From an uncultured Planctomycetales bacterium (lineage in GTDB: Bacteria > Planctomycetota > Planctomycetia > Isosphaerales > Isosphaeraceae): DNA of 54,767 nucleotides. The translations under genes were made by a program, and so were the position numbers. The stretch is taken from positions 1 through 54,767 of the forward strand of contig CALCIB010000161.1 in the NCBI GenBank assembly GCA_937907525.1. The letters run 5' to 3'. This document shows, piece by piece, positions 8,611 through 17,537 of the stretch (the first letter of the stretch is position 1; each line of letters opens with the position of its first letter). The notes under the pieces were generated by a model, which saw only the letters and a program-made list of their open reading frames with translations, ran no database searches and was not told where the DNA came from.

Positions 8611-9819
8611 TTAGGGTCGCTCGGCCGCGGGGGCGGTCGCTCCTCGGCCCTGGCGGCGGAACGCGCCGGGGGGCATGCCGACGGCCCGGTGGAACGCGGC
8701 GCCGAGGTACTCCGCGTGTGAGTAGCCGCAGCGCGCCGCCACCTCCGACAACGTCAGGTCGGTCTCCAGAAGCAATCGCTTGGCCAGGTTCAAGCGGGCC
8801 TCGGCGATCTCGCCGTGGATGGTGCGGCCCAGCACGGCTCGGAACCGACGCTGAAGGACGCTGCGCGAGATCTCGACGTGGGCCGCCACGTCGTCCACGC
8901 CGATGTTCTCCCGCGCCCGCTCGCGGATGAAGCGGAGGGCCTTGTTGACGACCGGGTCGCCGATCTCCCGGGCGATGCAGGTCGAGCGCCGGACGGCGAC
9001 CCCGACGGGGGCGACCTTCAGCCGGACCCGATCCGGCGGGCGTCGCTCCATGATCGCGTGCAAGAGCGAGGCCGCCTCGTAGCCGATCCGACGGCAATCC
9101 GGGATGACGCTGCTGAGCGAGGGGCGGGCCAGCTCGCAGGCCACAACGTCGTCGTCGACGCCCAGAACGGCCACGTCCTCCGGCACGGCGAGCCCCGCGC
9201 GACGGCAGGCGTCGAGGACCTGGACGCCCACGAAGTCGTTGCAGGCCATCACGCCCACGGGGCGGGGACGCTCCGTCAGCCACCGCGCCAGCGCCTCGGT
9301 CTCCGCCTCCCACGACGGCTGCTGGTGGCCCCACGAGACGGGCCGTTCCGACTCGTACTCCTCGCACGCGAAGCCCGCGGCGAGGGCGGCGGCGGCGAAC
9401 GCCTCGCGACGCCGGATCGACCAGTCGAAGCGGTCGAAGCCGACGAAGGCGAACCGCGACAGCCCCAACTCCCGCAAATGCTCGAACCCCAGCCTCCCGA
9501 TGGCCTCGTGGTCGCTCTGGACGTTGGGGACGTCGCCCTCCGGGGCCTGGTCGTCCAGGTCCACCGTGGGGACTCCCAGGTTCAAGACGACGTCCGAGAA
9601 CTGCGGCGAGAGCCTCGCGATGACGCCGTCGCCGCGCCAACCCTCCAGCCACGGCGGCGCCGGATCCTGAAGCGAGCGATGCTCGAAGTAGACCGTCCAG
9701 GGGTCGCTTTCCCGGAGATATTCGGCGACGCCCCGGACCATCTCCCGGCCGTAGGCCATCGAGGTCTCCACCAGCACGGCGACGTGCGGCGCGGTCTTCC
9801 GAATCGTGGGATCGGTCAT
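8611..9819 (-). CDS. XylR-type transcriptional regulator (LacI-like sensor + AraC HTH)
   Basis: A 402-residue regulator. Residues about 10-285 form a periplasmic-binding-protein-like sugar sensor (HVAVLVETSMAYGREMVRGV at the start, the LacI-family VMACNDFVGVQVLDACR and VAVLGVDDD segments). Residues about 295-392 hold an AraC/XylS double helix-turn-helix (VDDVAAHVEISRSVLQRRFR and LSEVAARCGYSHAEYLGAAF). This arrangement is that of XylR-type regulators, which respond to a sugar. It is divergent from the DUF1559 gene at 10160, and three 23-bp operator-like sites lie between them, so it probably controls both itself and that gene (inference). The ligand is unknown. Confidence 0.92.
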   Translation of the reverse strand: MTDPTIRKTAPHVAVLVETSMAYGREMVRGVAEYLRESDPWTVYFEHRSLQDPAPPWLEGWRGDGVIARLSPQFSDVVLNLGVPTVDLDDQAPEGDVPNVQSDHEAIGRLGFEHLRELGLSRFAFVGFDRFDWSIRRREAFAAAALAAGFACEEYESERPVSWGHQQPSWEAETEALARWLTERPRPVGVMACNDFVGVQVLDACRRAGLAVPEDVAVLGVDDDVVACELARPSLSSVIPDCRRIGYEAASLLHAIMERRPPDRVRLKVAPVGVAVRRSTCIAREIGDPVVNKALRFIRERARENIGVDDVAAHVEISRSVLQRRFRAVLGRTIHGEIAEARLNLAKRLLLETDLTLSEVAARCGYSHAEYLGAAFHRAVGMPPGAFRRQGRGATAPAAERP

Positions 9820-9895
9820 GACGACGCCCCCATGCCGAGCTTGACGGGCGACCGCTCGTCCGCGCCGACGTCGCCCCGTCGCGACGCCCGAAAAC

Positions 9896-9918
9896 CTTAT
9901 GCTTTCGACCGAAAGTCA
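9896..9918. promoter_or_regulatory. Operator-like site 1 (TTTCGACCGAAA core)
   Basis: CTTATGCTTTCGACCGAAAG plus TCA. The core TTTCG-AC-CGAAA is an inverted repeat. The site lies 77 bp upstream of the XylR-type gene start and is the first of three copies in this divergent region. It fits binding by the neighbouring regulator (inference). Confidence 0.7.
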
Positions 9919-9971
9919 AGCGCTCCGTCCGGGCGTCTTCGATCCGCCGTCGCCGTCGGCCGCTCGAATTC

Positions 9972-9994
9972 CTTATGATGTCGACCGAAAATCA
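9972..9994. promoter_or_regulatory. Operator-like site 2
   Basis: CTTATGATGTCGACCGAAAA plus TCA; it matches site 1 at 19 of 23 positions and starts 76 bp after it. It sits near the middle of the divergent region. Confidence 0.7.
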
Positions 9995-10021
9995 CGGAGC
10001 CCTCGGGTCGAACCCATATCT

Positions 10022-10044
10022 CTTATATTTTCGACCGAATATCA
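10022..10044. promoter_or_regulatory. Operator-like site 3
   Basis: CTTATATTTTCGACCGAATA plus TCA, starting 50 bp after site 2 and ending about 115 bp before the DUF1559 start. All three sites have the same orientation and share CTTAT, a TCGACCGAA core and TCA at the end. Confidence 0.7.
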
Positions 10045-10159
10045 CATGGCGGATTGATTGTAGGACGTTTTAAACTTCGGTTCAAGGTCTTCACCACGTC
10101 CCGCGTCGGCCTTTTCTCGAAAAGCCGACGGTCTCGCTCGCGCCGGAGGCATGCCCGTC

Positions 10160-11245
10160 ATGAAACGAAGACAGGGATTCACGCTGATCGAGCTTCTCGT
10201 CGTCATCGCCATCATCGCGGTGCTGATCGCGCTATTGCTGCCGGCGGTGCAGGCGGCGCGCGAGGCGGCTCGGCGCTCGCAATGCGTCAACAACCTCAAG
10301 CAGTTGGGGTTGGCGGTGCAGAACTATCACTCCTCGACCAACGTCCTGCCGGCGATGGTCACGTTCCTGGGGCCCGCCTACGACCCGAAGAACGCCGGCA
10401 GTTACGGCTGGGGCTGGTGCGCGGGTTGGCCGATCGCCATCTCGGCCCAAATGGAACTGCAGCCGCTGTACAACGCTTACAATTTCAATAGACAGTCGGA
10501 CGACGCCGCGAACACGACGGTGGGCTACTCGGGGGTCGCCACCCTCCTGTGTCCCTCGGAGGACCAGGCCCAGCGACCCGCCTCCCCCTGGGCGCCGTTG
10601 AGCTACCACGGAAACTGGGGGGGGCCGGGCGTCATCGACGCCTGGAACGGGACCATCGTCCCCAATCACACGGATTATCCCATGTCTTGGGGCTGGCCGC
10701 CGCAGAACAAGGCGTATTTCGGCCTCCAGTCCGTCACCGATGGAACATCCAACACGGCCCTGTTCAGTGAGAAGCTGATCGGCCTGCCCGGCAACCCGGT
10801 CGTCACCCCAGGCTCGTCCAAGGGGAAGCGAGGCTATTACAAGGTCGCCACCACGGGTTACAACCTCCCCCCCGCCACGGCCGTCACCGAGGCCATGACG
10901 TTCCTCAACGCTTGCAGATCGGCCCCGGCGACGACCAACTCGTTCAGTTCGATCGCCACCGGCCGGTACTGGACGTTGGGCTACGTCTGGCACGTCGGGA
11001 ACAACGCCTACACCCACTTCAACACGCCCAACGGCCTGACCTGCATCGACTCGGCCGGCCACAGCGACGGCGACAACGGCGGCATCAACGGCATCGTCAC
11101 CGCCACCAGCAACCATTCCGGCGGCGTCAACGTCGGCTTCACCGACGGCTCGGTGAAGTTCATCAAGGACTCGATCTCGGTGCCGACCTGGTGGGCCCTC
11201 GGCACCCGCAACGGCGGCGAGGTCATCAGCTCCGACTCGTACTGA
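10160..11245 (+). CDS. DUF1559 (SBP_bac_10) protein with prepilin-type N-terminus
   Basis: A 361-residue protein of the large planctomycete DUF1559 family. ATG 10160 is preferred to 10151 because GGAGG ends only one base before 10151 but ten before 10160, and the family starts MKRRxGFTLIELL. Residues 6-30 are a type IV pilin-like methylation signal and hydrophobic helix (GFTLIELLVVIAIIAVLIAL), followed by QAAREAARRSQCVNNLKQLG. The C-terminus has the family ending (GGVNVGFTDGSVKFI, then WWALGTRNGGEVISSDSY). These are thought to be pseudopilin-like surface proteins; a part in polysaccharide capture is proposed for the family and fits the sugar-type regulator next door. A lipoprotein gene follows. 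Confidence 0.93.
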   Translation: MKRRQGFTLIELLVVIAIIAVLIALLLPAVQAAREAARRSQCVNNLKQLGLAVQNYHSSTNVLPAMVTFLGPAYDPKNAGSYGWGWCAGWPIAISAQMELQPLYNAYNFNRQSDDAANTTVGYSGVATLLCPSEDQAQRPASPWAPLSYHGNWGGPGVIDAWNGTIVPNHTDYPMSWGWPPQNKAYFGLQSVTDGTSNTALFSEKLIGLPGNPVVTPGSSKGKRGYYKVATTGYNLPPATAVTEAMTFLNACRSAPATTNSFSSIATGRYWTLGYVWHVGNNAYTHFNTPNGLTCIDSAGHSDGDNGGINGIVTATSNHSGGVNVGFTDGSVKFIKDSISVPTWWALGTRNGGEVISSDSY

Positions 11246-11264
11246 GCCCCGACGAGCGCGCGGG

Positions 11265-11286
11265 CGCGGGACCGCTCGGTCCCGCG
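11265..11286 (+). terminator. Perfect 9-bp hairpin between DUF1559 and lipoprotein genes
   Basis: CGCGGGACC (11265-11273), loop GCTC, GGTCCCGCG (11278-11286). There is no T-run. It may be a partial terminator or an RNA-stabilising hairpin that sets the expression ratio between the abundant DUF1559 protein and the lipoprotein. Confidence 0.45.
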
Positions 11287-11317
11287 TCCGCGAGCGACAT
11301 CCATGGAGACGCGGACC

Positions 11318-11524
11318 ATGAAGATTGCCTCGGTTTTCGGGTGGGTGGCGGCCGCGTCGGCCGCCGGGGCCCTGTGCTTGTCGGTCCCCGGGTGCGGCGA
11401 AAGCCTGCACGACGACCCCGTGAACGCCCCCTACGTCGCCCCCGATTCTCCCGGCGAGATGAAGCCGGAACCCAAGAAGGACCGGCAAAGGCGGCAGCAG
11501 GGCGGCGTCCCACTGGATTCCTGA
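11318..11524 (+). CDS. Small lipoprotein downstream of DUF1559
   Basis: A 68-residue protein with ATG 11318 preceded by GGAG at 8 bases. An N-terminal hydrophobic stretch leads to a lipobox-like site (LSVPGC, Cys about residue 25), then a short hydrophilic tail with Lys/Arg/Gln residues (KKDRQRRQQ). A small lipoprotein after a DUF1559 gene is a common planctomycete arrangement. It is on the same strand 72 bp downstream and likely co-transcribed. Function is unknown. Confidence 0.72.
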   Translation: MKIASVFGWVAAASAAGALCLSVPGCGESLHDDPVNAPYVAPDSPGEMKPEPKKDRQRRQQGGVPLDS

Positions 11525-11539
11525 CGACCCCGGCCCCGG

Positions 11540-12652
11540 TCATCGACCCGGCCCCGAGCCGGCCCTGAGCGCGTACTCGACGAACGCCTCGATCTGGCCC
11601 AGGGCCTCATCGGTCGGCTCGTGGGCCGGGCGGCCGGTCAGGGCGATCCCCGGCGGGGCGTCGAGCAAATCGGCGACCTCGCGGATTCGGTTGAGGGGCC
11701 GCCAGCGCTCGGCGCGGTCCTCGGCGCCGCCGCTGACCAGAAACGGCCGCGGCGGCATCAACGCCTGCAACTCGTGCAGGTCGCGACCGTCGGCGATCAT
11801 CCTCGCATAAGCGCCCGTCCGAGGGTTCTCGGGGGTTATCAGTCCCGGCTTGCGGGTCCGGCCGGGCTCCCAGCCCAGATACCAGGGCTCCCAGTAGTTG
11901 ACGTCGCGCCGCGGCTCGTCGAAGACGATCCCCGGGTCCGACCAGACGCCGCAGGCGAACCGCTCGTCCAGGCACGCGGCGAACATCGCCCACTTGCCGC
12001 CGTAGGAATGCCCCATCACGCCGACCCGATCCGGATCAACCTCCGGCAGCGCCCTCATGGCCGTCAGCGCGTTGGACGCGACATGGGCCAGGTACGCCAA
12101 CGGCTGCATCGGCGGCTCCCATTCCGACGGCTTCAGCACCCGCGGGTCGAAGCCGATCGACAGGCAGACGAACCCGCGCTCCGCCAGTCGGCGGGCGAAG
12201 TCGCGATGCGGCTTGTCGCCCAGGCCGACGGCCGTCTCGGGCTCGTAGAAGACCACCAGCATCGCCGGACGCGGCCCCGAGCCGTCGGGGACCAGCAGAT
12301 AGCCGGGCGTCGTCCGATCGAAGGCGACCTCCACCCGGACCTTCCGCCTGACGTAATTCCCCACCCGCTCCTCGCCCAACGTCTCGAACCCGGGGTTTTC
12401 GATCAACGGCCGCGAGCCGATCCGGCCCCGCCAGTCGTCGAGAATCTCGCGACGGCGCTCGGACCACTCGGCCGGGGTCCTGGCGACGCGACCGTCGGCG
12501 AACGTCAACGGAGATCGATACGATCCCACGTCCCCGACCAACTCCGCGGGGGGATGGAAGGCGTCGGCGATCGCCGCGGGAGGCGCCTCCTGGGCGCGAA
12601 CCGCGGCCGTCGCGAACATCAGCGCGGACATGACGAATCTCGGTATGTTCAT
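11540..12652 (-). CDS. Exported alpha/beta hydrolase (acetyl-xylan/glucuronoyl esterase-like)
   Basis: A 370-residue protein with a signal peptide (MNIPRFVMSALMFATAAVRA). The alpha/beta-hydrolase nucleophile elbow is GHSYGG with Ser216. A likely acid and His lie in the C-terminal part (SGGAEDRAERW and RPAHEPTDE). Segments such as VAFDRTTPGYLLVPDG and WEPWYLGWEPG resemble large secreted esterases acting on carbohydrate esters, so a role in polysaccharide deacylation is likely but the substrate is not certain. Its ATG overlaps the stop of the upstream epimerase gene by four bases (ATGA), so the two are translationally coupled despite unrelated functions. Confidence 0.82.
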   Translation of the reverse strand: MNIPRFVMSALMFATAAVRAQEAPPAAIADAFHPPAELVGDVGSYRSPLTFADGRVARTPAEWSERRREILDDWRGRIGSRPLIENPGFETLGEERVGNYVRRKVRVEVAFDRTTPGYLLVPDGSGPRPAMLVVFYEPETAVGLGDKPHRDFARRLAERGFVCLSIGFDPRVLKPSEWEPPMQPLAYLAHVASNALTAMRALPEVDPDRVGVMGHSYGGKWAMFAACLDERFACGVWSDPGIVFDEPRRDVNYWEPWYLGWEPGRTRKPGLITPENPRTGAYARMIADGRDLHELQALMPPRPFLVSGGAEDRAERWRPLNRIREVADLLDAPPGIALTGRPAHEPTDEALGQIEAFVEYALRAGSGPGR

Positions 12653-13332
12653 TCGGCGAACCTCCGAATCAGGGCCCCCGGCAGGCCGATGTCGGCGACG
12701 GCGACGTCGCCCGTGTAGTCCGACGCGCCGGGGGCGTCGAAGCCGAGCTTGCGCGCGGCGAAGGTGACGGTGGCCCGGGCGCGGACGGCGACGCCCAACG
12801 GCTCGCCCGAGTCGGCGTCCAGGCCCGAGGGAAGGTCCAGGGCGAGGATCGGCTTGCCCGAGCGGTTCATCGTCTCGATCGCGGCCTTGAGCGGTCCCTC
12901 CACCGGGCGGGTCAACCCGGTGCCGAGCAGGGCGTCGACCAGCCAGTCGGCCGCGGCGATCCGGGCGTCGAGCCCGTCGGCCGAGGGGTCGGCGCGTTGG
13001 GGGACGCCGGAGCGCGTGAGGATCTCCCACTGGGCGCGGGCGTCGCCGCGGAGCTTGTCGGGGTCGGCGATCCAGACGACCGTGACGTCCCAGCCCAGGG
13101 CGTCCAGGCGACGGGCGACGACGCCGCCGTCGCCGCCGTTGTTCCCCGGCCCGCAGAGGACCAGGACCCGCGGCGACGTCCCGCCGGCCAGTTCGACCAG
13201 CCGGTCGGCCGCGCCCCGGCCGGCGTTCTCCATCAAGACGAGCGTGGGCAGGGCGAACTCGTCGGCGGCCAGGACGTCCAGGCTTCGGACCTCCTCGCGA
13301 GAGAGTGGGCGGCATTCGGGTCGATCGGGCAT
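12649..13332 (-). CDS. nnrE: NAD(P)H-hydrate epimerase
   Basis: A 227-residue YjeF N-terminal domain protein that interconverts the R and S forms of damaged NAD(P)HX so that a dehydratase can repair them. It has the phosphate-binding GPGNNGGDG, the VDALLGTGLTRPVEG segment and the ALDLPSGLDADSG motif with the catalytic Asp. The C-terminal dehydratase (carbohydrate-kinase-like) domain found in fused bacterial versions is absent, so that enzyme must be encoded elsewhere. The stop overlaps the start of the exported esterase gene. Confidence 0.93.
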   Translation of the reverse strand: MPDRPECRPLSREEVRSLDVLAADEFALPTLVLMENAGRGAADRLVELAGGTSPRVLVLCGPGNNGGDGGVVARRLDALGWDVTVVWIADPDKLRGDARAQWEILTRSGVPQRADPSADGLDARIAAADWLVDALLGTGLTRPVEGPLKAAIETMNRSGKPILALDLPSGLDADSGEPLGVAVRARATVTFAARKLGFDAPGASDYTGDVAVADIGLPGALIRRFAE

Positions 13333-13413
13333 GGGCGGCCTCCGTTGACAGGGCTCGCGAACCCTTCGAAACTACTGGAGTCGTCCCCGCCGCGAAACCA
13401 AGGAGTCCGCGCC

Positions 13414-13644
13414 GTGCCCCTGTACGAATACCGCTGCGAGCCCTGCGACCACGTCTTCGAGGCCCTGGTCCGCGACGCCGCCGACGTCGTCCGCTGCCCG
13501 AAGTGCGACGACGCGAAGGTCGTCAAGCAGTTCAGCGTCCCCGCGCCCTCCCCCACCGGCACCCTCGGCTATCTCCCCGTCGCGTCCTCCGCCTGCTGTC
13601 GCGGCGAGTCCGACGCCGGCGGCTGCGGCTGCGCGATGAATTGA
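13414..13644 (+). CDS. FmdB-family zinc ribbon protein
   Basis: A 76-residue protein starting at GTG 13414, which has AAGGAG eight bases upstream and gives the family start (M)PLYEYRCEPCDHVFE. Two CxxC pairs (CEPC and CPKC) form the zinc ribbon. A Cys-rich tail (ACCRGESDAGGCGCAMN) follows, which is common in planctomycete members. FmdB-type ribbons are usually called putative regulatory proteins; the real role is unknown. Confidence 0.88.
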   Translation: MPLYEYRCEPCDHVFEALVRDAADVVRCPKCDDAKVVKQFSVPAPSPTGTLGYLPVASSACCRGESDAGGCGCAMN

Positions 13645-13742
13645 CGGATCGCCCGGCGAACCGTGGCGAGACGAACCCCGTCCGCGTCCGCGGAGGCCCC
13701 GCGGTCGTCGGCCGGATCGTCGCAAGTCGTTGTCAGCCAACG

Positions 13743-13771
13743 AAAAAAGCCTCGCCGGGATAGCGAGGCTT
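13743..13771 (-). terminator. Rho-independent terminator after tRNA-Gly
   Basis: Read on the minus strand: AAGCCTCGC, a 7-base loop, GCGAGGCTT, then a run of T residues (TTTTTT including the stem end). It starts just 3' of the tRNA-Gly gene and is the clearest intrinsic terminator in the window. Confidence 0.85.
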
Positions 13772-13774
13772 AGG

Positions 13775-13846
<72 letters not shown>

Positions 13847-14110
13847 CGATGGGGCGATCCGAAGACCGTCCCCTTGGATTTCGTTCGTCATCATAACCGC
13901 CGACGGCGGTCAAGGCAATGGCGCGGCGGCCGAACCGCGACGGATCGCAACGGATCCGCGAGGGCCGGGGGGCGGAAGCGACGAACTCGAATTGCCCGGA
14001 CGGGGACGACGTGGTAAGAGAAAGGCCCTTCGGCGCTCTGGCGGCCATGACTCGACAGTCGCTAAAGCATGGATGCTCGCCGGGGTCCTGTCTCTTGGGC
14101 GCGGGTCGTC

Positions 14111-16357
14111 ATGAAGAATTTCGTCCGGTTGGTGAAGACCGCCTGGCCTTATCGCCTTCGGTTCGGCGTCTCGATCGCCTGCGCCCTCATGGTCGCGCTC
14201 CTTTCCGTCATGGAGCTGGGCGCCGTCCTGCCGGTGCTGAAGATCCTCATCAACAACGACAATCCCCAGCGCTGGATTTCCACCAAGATCGACTCGATCG
14301 ACGAGAACCTCGACCAGCTCGCCGCCCAAGGCGAGGAACTGGAACGAGTCGCGCGGGCCTTCGCGGCCGGGGGGACCGTCGCGTCGCCGCTGGCCGCGCG
14401 CTTCGGCGAGTTGGAGGCCCAAAAGGCCGAGATCCGCGACGAGTTGGACGACCGCCGCCGCAAGGTCGACCTCCCCGACCAACCGGGCGCCTCCTCGCAA
14501 TATCTCGCCCACGAGACCGCCGAGATCCAGCGACTCCAGCGCGCCGAGCGGATCGCCGAGGCCCGCTGGGAGGAACTCAGCCGCGGCGGCCGCTGGCTCC
14601 ACGAAGGCGACCGCCGCGCCCTCGACCGTCGGCTGGCCGAAATCGACGGTCGCCGCGACTCCGAGGTCCGGTGGCGGGCCCGCTACGTGCGGATCAAGCC
14701 CATCGTCTACGAATACTTCCCCTCCGACCAGTTCCAGGCCCTCTGCGCCCTGATGGGGCTGGTGCTGGTCGGCGTCATGGTCAAGGGGCTGTTCACCTTC
14801 AGCCAGGAAGTCCTGGTCGCCGACGTGATGCACCACACGCTGTTCGACCTCCGCAACCGCTTCTTCCGGCGCACCACCAATCTCGACCTGGCCAGCTTCT
14901 CCGAACAGGGATCCTCCGAGTTGATGGCCCGCTTCACGAGCGACATGGACTCCTTCGCCCAGGGGCTCAACACGATCCTCAGCAAGCTGATCCGCGAGCC
15001 CCTGCGCGTCGTGATCGGCCTCTCCTTCGCGTTCTGGTTCAACTGGCGGCTGACCTGCCTGACCCTGGTCGTCGTGCCGATCTCCGCCTACGCCACCTAT
15101 CGCGTCGGCCGGATGATGAAGCGGGCCGTGCGACGTTCGCTGGAGAGCATGTCGTCGATCTACAAGATCCTTCAGGAGACCTTCCAGGGGATCCGGGTCG
15201 TCAAGGCCTTCGGCACGGAGCGGATCGAGCGCCGGCGGTTCTTCCTGGAGGCGAAGAATTTCTACAGGAAGGCCATCCGGGTCGCCATGATCGACTCGAT
15301 GTCCGACCCGGTGCTGGAGATGCTCACCCTGGTGACGGTGGCGATCGCGCTTTTGTCCGGGTCGTACCTGGTCCTCAAGCAGTCGATCTTCCTGGAGCTG
15401 GGGCCGTTCAAGTTGCAACTGGCCTCCGAGGTGATGGCGATCGAGGATCTTCTGACGCTCTACGCGATCATGGCGGGGGTCTCCGACCCGATCCGGAAGC
15501 TCTCCAACGTCCACTCGAAGATCCAGCGCGCCGCGGCGGCCTCGGATCGGATTTGCGCCTTGATGGACCGCGAGCCGCGGGTGGTCGAGCAGGCCGGCGC
15601 GATCGAGCGGCCGATCCACCGGCGGACGATCGAATTCGACTCGGTCTGTTTCTCCTACCCAGGCCGCGAGCCGCTGTTGAAGGGGGTCGACCTGACCGTC
15701 CGCCACGGCGAGACGATCGCGCTCGTGGGCCCCAACGGCTGCGGCAAGTCGACCTTGATGAGCCTCTTGCCGCGGTTCTGGGACGTCGACTCGGGCGCGA
15801 TCCGGATCGACGGCGTGGACGTCCGCGAAATGCGCGGGCGGGGCCTGCGGCGATTGATCGGCGTGGTGCCCCAGGAGACGATCCTGTTTCAGGACACGAT
15901 CGCGAAAAACATCGCCTACGGCGTCCCCTCCGCCGGCCGCGACGCGGTGATCGAGGCGGCCAGGCGATCCTACGCGCACCAGTTCATCGTCACCCTCCCC
16001 GACGGCTACGACACCATCATCGGCGAGCGCGGCCACGGCCTCTCCGGCGGCCAACGCCAGCGGATCGCGCTGGCGCGGGCGATGCTTCGCGACCCGTCGA
16101 TCCTGATCCTCGACGAGGCGACCAGCGCCGTGGACATCCAGGACGAGGCGTTGATCCGCAAGGCGATCGAGGAGTTCTCGCGCGGGCGGACGACGTTCCT
16201 GATCTCGCACAGCATGGGCGCGATCCAGTTCGCCGACCGCATCGTCCTGATCGACGCCGGCAAGGTCGCCGCCGTCGGCACCGACGCCGAGCTGATGCGC
16301 GCCAGCCCCCTCTACCGCCGCCTCCACGACATCCACTACCACCGCGAAAGCGCCTGA
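14111..16357 (+). CDS. ABC exporter (MsbA-like, TMD-NBD fusion) with large extracytoplasmic insertion
   Basis: A 748-residue half-transporter if ATG 14111 is used; an upstream in-frame ATG at 14069 is possible. Membrane helices are visible at about 15-45, 210-235, 300-330, 405-430 and nearby. Between the first two helices lies an unusually long charged insertion (about residues 48-205) with heptad-like Glu/Arg/Leu patterns, probably a coiled coil outside the membrane. The nucleotide-binding domain has Walker A GPNGCGKST, Q-loop VVPQETILF, signature LSGGQRQR, Walker B ILILDEATSA and H-loop ISHS. All ATPase residues are present. MsbA-like homodimers export lipids or lipid-linked sugars; the substrate here is not known. 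Confidence 0.92.
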   Translation: MKNFVRLVKTAWPYRLRFGVSIACALMVALLSVMELGAVLPVLKILINNDNPQRWISTKIDSIDENLDQLAAQGEELERVARAFAAGGTVASPLAARFGELEAQKAEIRDELDDRRRKVDLPDQPGASSQYLAHETAEIQRLQRAERIAEARWEELSRGGRWLHEGDRRALDRRLAEIDGRRDSEVRWRARYVRIKPIVYEYFPSDQFQALCALMGLVLVGVMVKGLFTFSQEVLVADVMHHTLFDLRNRFFRRTTNLDLASFSEQGSSELMARFTSDMDSFAQGLNTILSKLIREPLRVVIGLSFAFWFNWRLTCLTLVVVPISAYATYRVGRMMKRAVRRSLESMSSIYKILQETFQGIRVVKAFGTERIERRRFFLEAKNFYRKAIRVAMIDSMSDPVLEMLTLVTVAIALLSGSYLVLKQSIFLELGPFKLQLASEVMAIEDLLTLYAIMAGVSDPIRKLSNVHSKIQRAAAASDRICALMDREPRVVEQAGAIERPIHRRTIEFDSVCFSYPGREPLLKGVDLTVRHGETIALVGPNGCGKSTLMSLLPRFWDVDSGAIRIDGVDVREMRGRGLRRLIGVVPQETILFQDTIAKNIAYGVPSAGRDAVIEAARRSYAHQFIVTLPDGYDTIIGERGHGLSGGQRQRIALARAMLRDPSILILDEATSAVDIQDEALIRKAIEEFSRGRTTFLISHSMGAIQFADRIVLIDAGKVAAVGTDAELMRASPLYRRLHDIHYHRESA

Positions 16358-16452
16358 TGGAGAAGGCTCCCGCGGAATCATCCGCGCCGGGCCGGCGCCC
16401 CCTTGCCTCGTGAACCCGCGGCCGATATCATGTGTCCTAAGCTCAGTCGGAC

Positions 16453-16526
<74 letters not shown>

Positions 16527-16590
16527 CTGCCACTTCTCGGGAACGGGGCCGCCCCTCCCGGAATTCGATCGCGACGAGGGCGGCGGATTC

Positions 16591-17259
16591 ATGACGAATC
16601 GCGTCATCGCCGTCGGCGACGTCCACGGCTGCTCGAAGGCGCTCGCCGTGCTCATCGACGCCGTCAGGCCGCGCGCGGGGGATATCGTCGTCACTCTCGG
16701 CGATTACATCAATCGCGGGCCGGACTCCAGGGGCGTGCTCGATCTGCTGATCGACCTGGGCCGGCGCTGCCGGCTGGTCCCCATTCTGGGGAACCACGAC
16801 CAGATGCTCCTGGACGTCCGCTCGGGCAAACATCCGATCTTCTGGCTGTTCGATATGGGAGGCGCGGCGACGCTTGACTCCTACGGCCCCGGTCGAAACC
16901 TGGACCTTATCCCGGACGAGCATTACGAGTTCCTGGAAAACTGCCTCGACTATTACGAGACCGAATCTCATATCTTCACCCACGCTAACTATTTTCCCGA
17001 CATCCCGATGGCCGAGCAGCACGCCGGGACGTTGCGGTGGGAGTCGTTGCGGGCCATGACGCCAGGACCGCACGAGTCGGGCAGGACGGTCGTCGTCGGC
17101 CACACGGCGCAAAAAAGCGGCGAGGTCCTGGATCTGGGCCACCTGGTCTGCATCGACACCTACTGCTTCGGCGGCGGCTGGCTGACGGCGTATGAGGCGA
17201 GGACCGGCGAGACCTGGCAAGTCGACCGGGAGGGAAGGACGCGCGAGCGCCGCTCGTGA
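16591..17259 (+). CDS. PPP-family metallophosphatase (PrpA-like)
   Basis: A 222-residue enzyme beginning MTNRVIAVGDVHG at ATG 16591 (GGCGGATTC upstream). It has the full PPP metal and phosphate motif set: GDVHG, GDYINRGPDS (the usual GDxxDRG with Asn for the second Asp), GNHD, a THANY segment and VVGHT. Bacterial members dephosphorylate phospho-Ser/Thr proteins or other phosphoesters. A second, different enzyme of this family lies at 35407-36219. The DYIN change at the GDxVDRG position still allows the first metal ligand; the effect is unknown. Confidence 0.9.
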   Translation: MTNRVIAVGDVHGCSKALAVLIDAVRPRAGDIVVTLGDYINRGPDSRGVLDLLIDLGRRCRLVPILGNHDQMLLDVRSGKHPIFWLFDMGGAATLDSYGPGRNLDLIPDEHYEFLENCLDYYETESHIFTHANYFPDIPMAEQHAGTLRWESLRAMTPGPHESGRTVVVGHTAQKSGEVLDLGHLVCIDTYCFGGGWLTAYEARTGETWQVDREGRTRERRS

Positions 17260-17537
17260 ACCGCTGGATGCCGCCGAACTTTCAGTGGTTCGGGCGAGGC
17301 GCCGCGCCGGAACGGATCCCACGGGGATTCACGAGGCTTTCCCCCCGGCCGTTCGCGCCTGGACCTTCGTCGCGGTCTCGCTCGACGGGTCGAGCGCTCC
17401 GCGACCCGACGCTCCAATCCCGAGGCATGCCGTCAATGGCCGACGTCGTCATCGCGAACCCCGCCCCCGTTCGAGCGCGGACGTCGGGCGAGGCGCGGAC
17501 GTCCGTGCCCCCCCCGCGGCGGCGCCGCGCCAGGCGT

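Noticed and set aside
12656..13315. A minus-strand frame joining the epimerase region to the esterase frame
   Set aside because: Its N-terminal part is Arg/Pro filler out of frame with the YjeF motifs; the true genes overlap by four bases in different frames.
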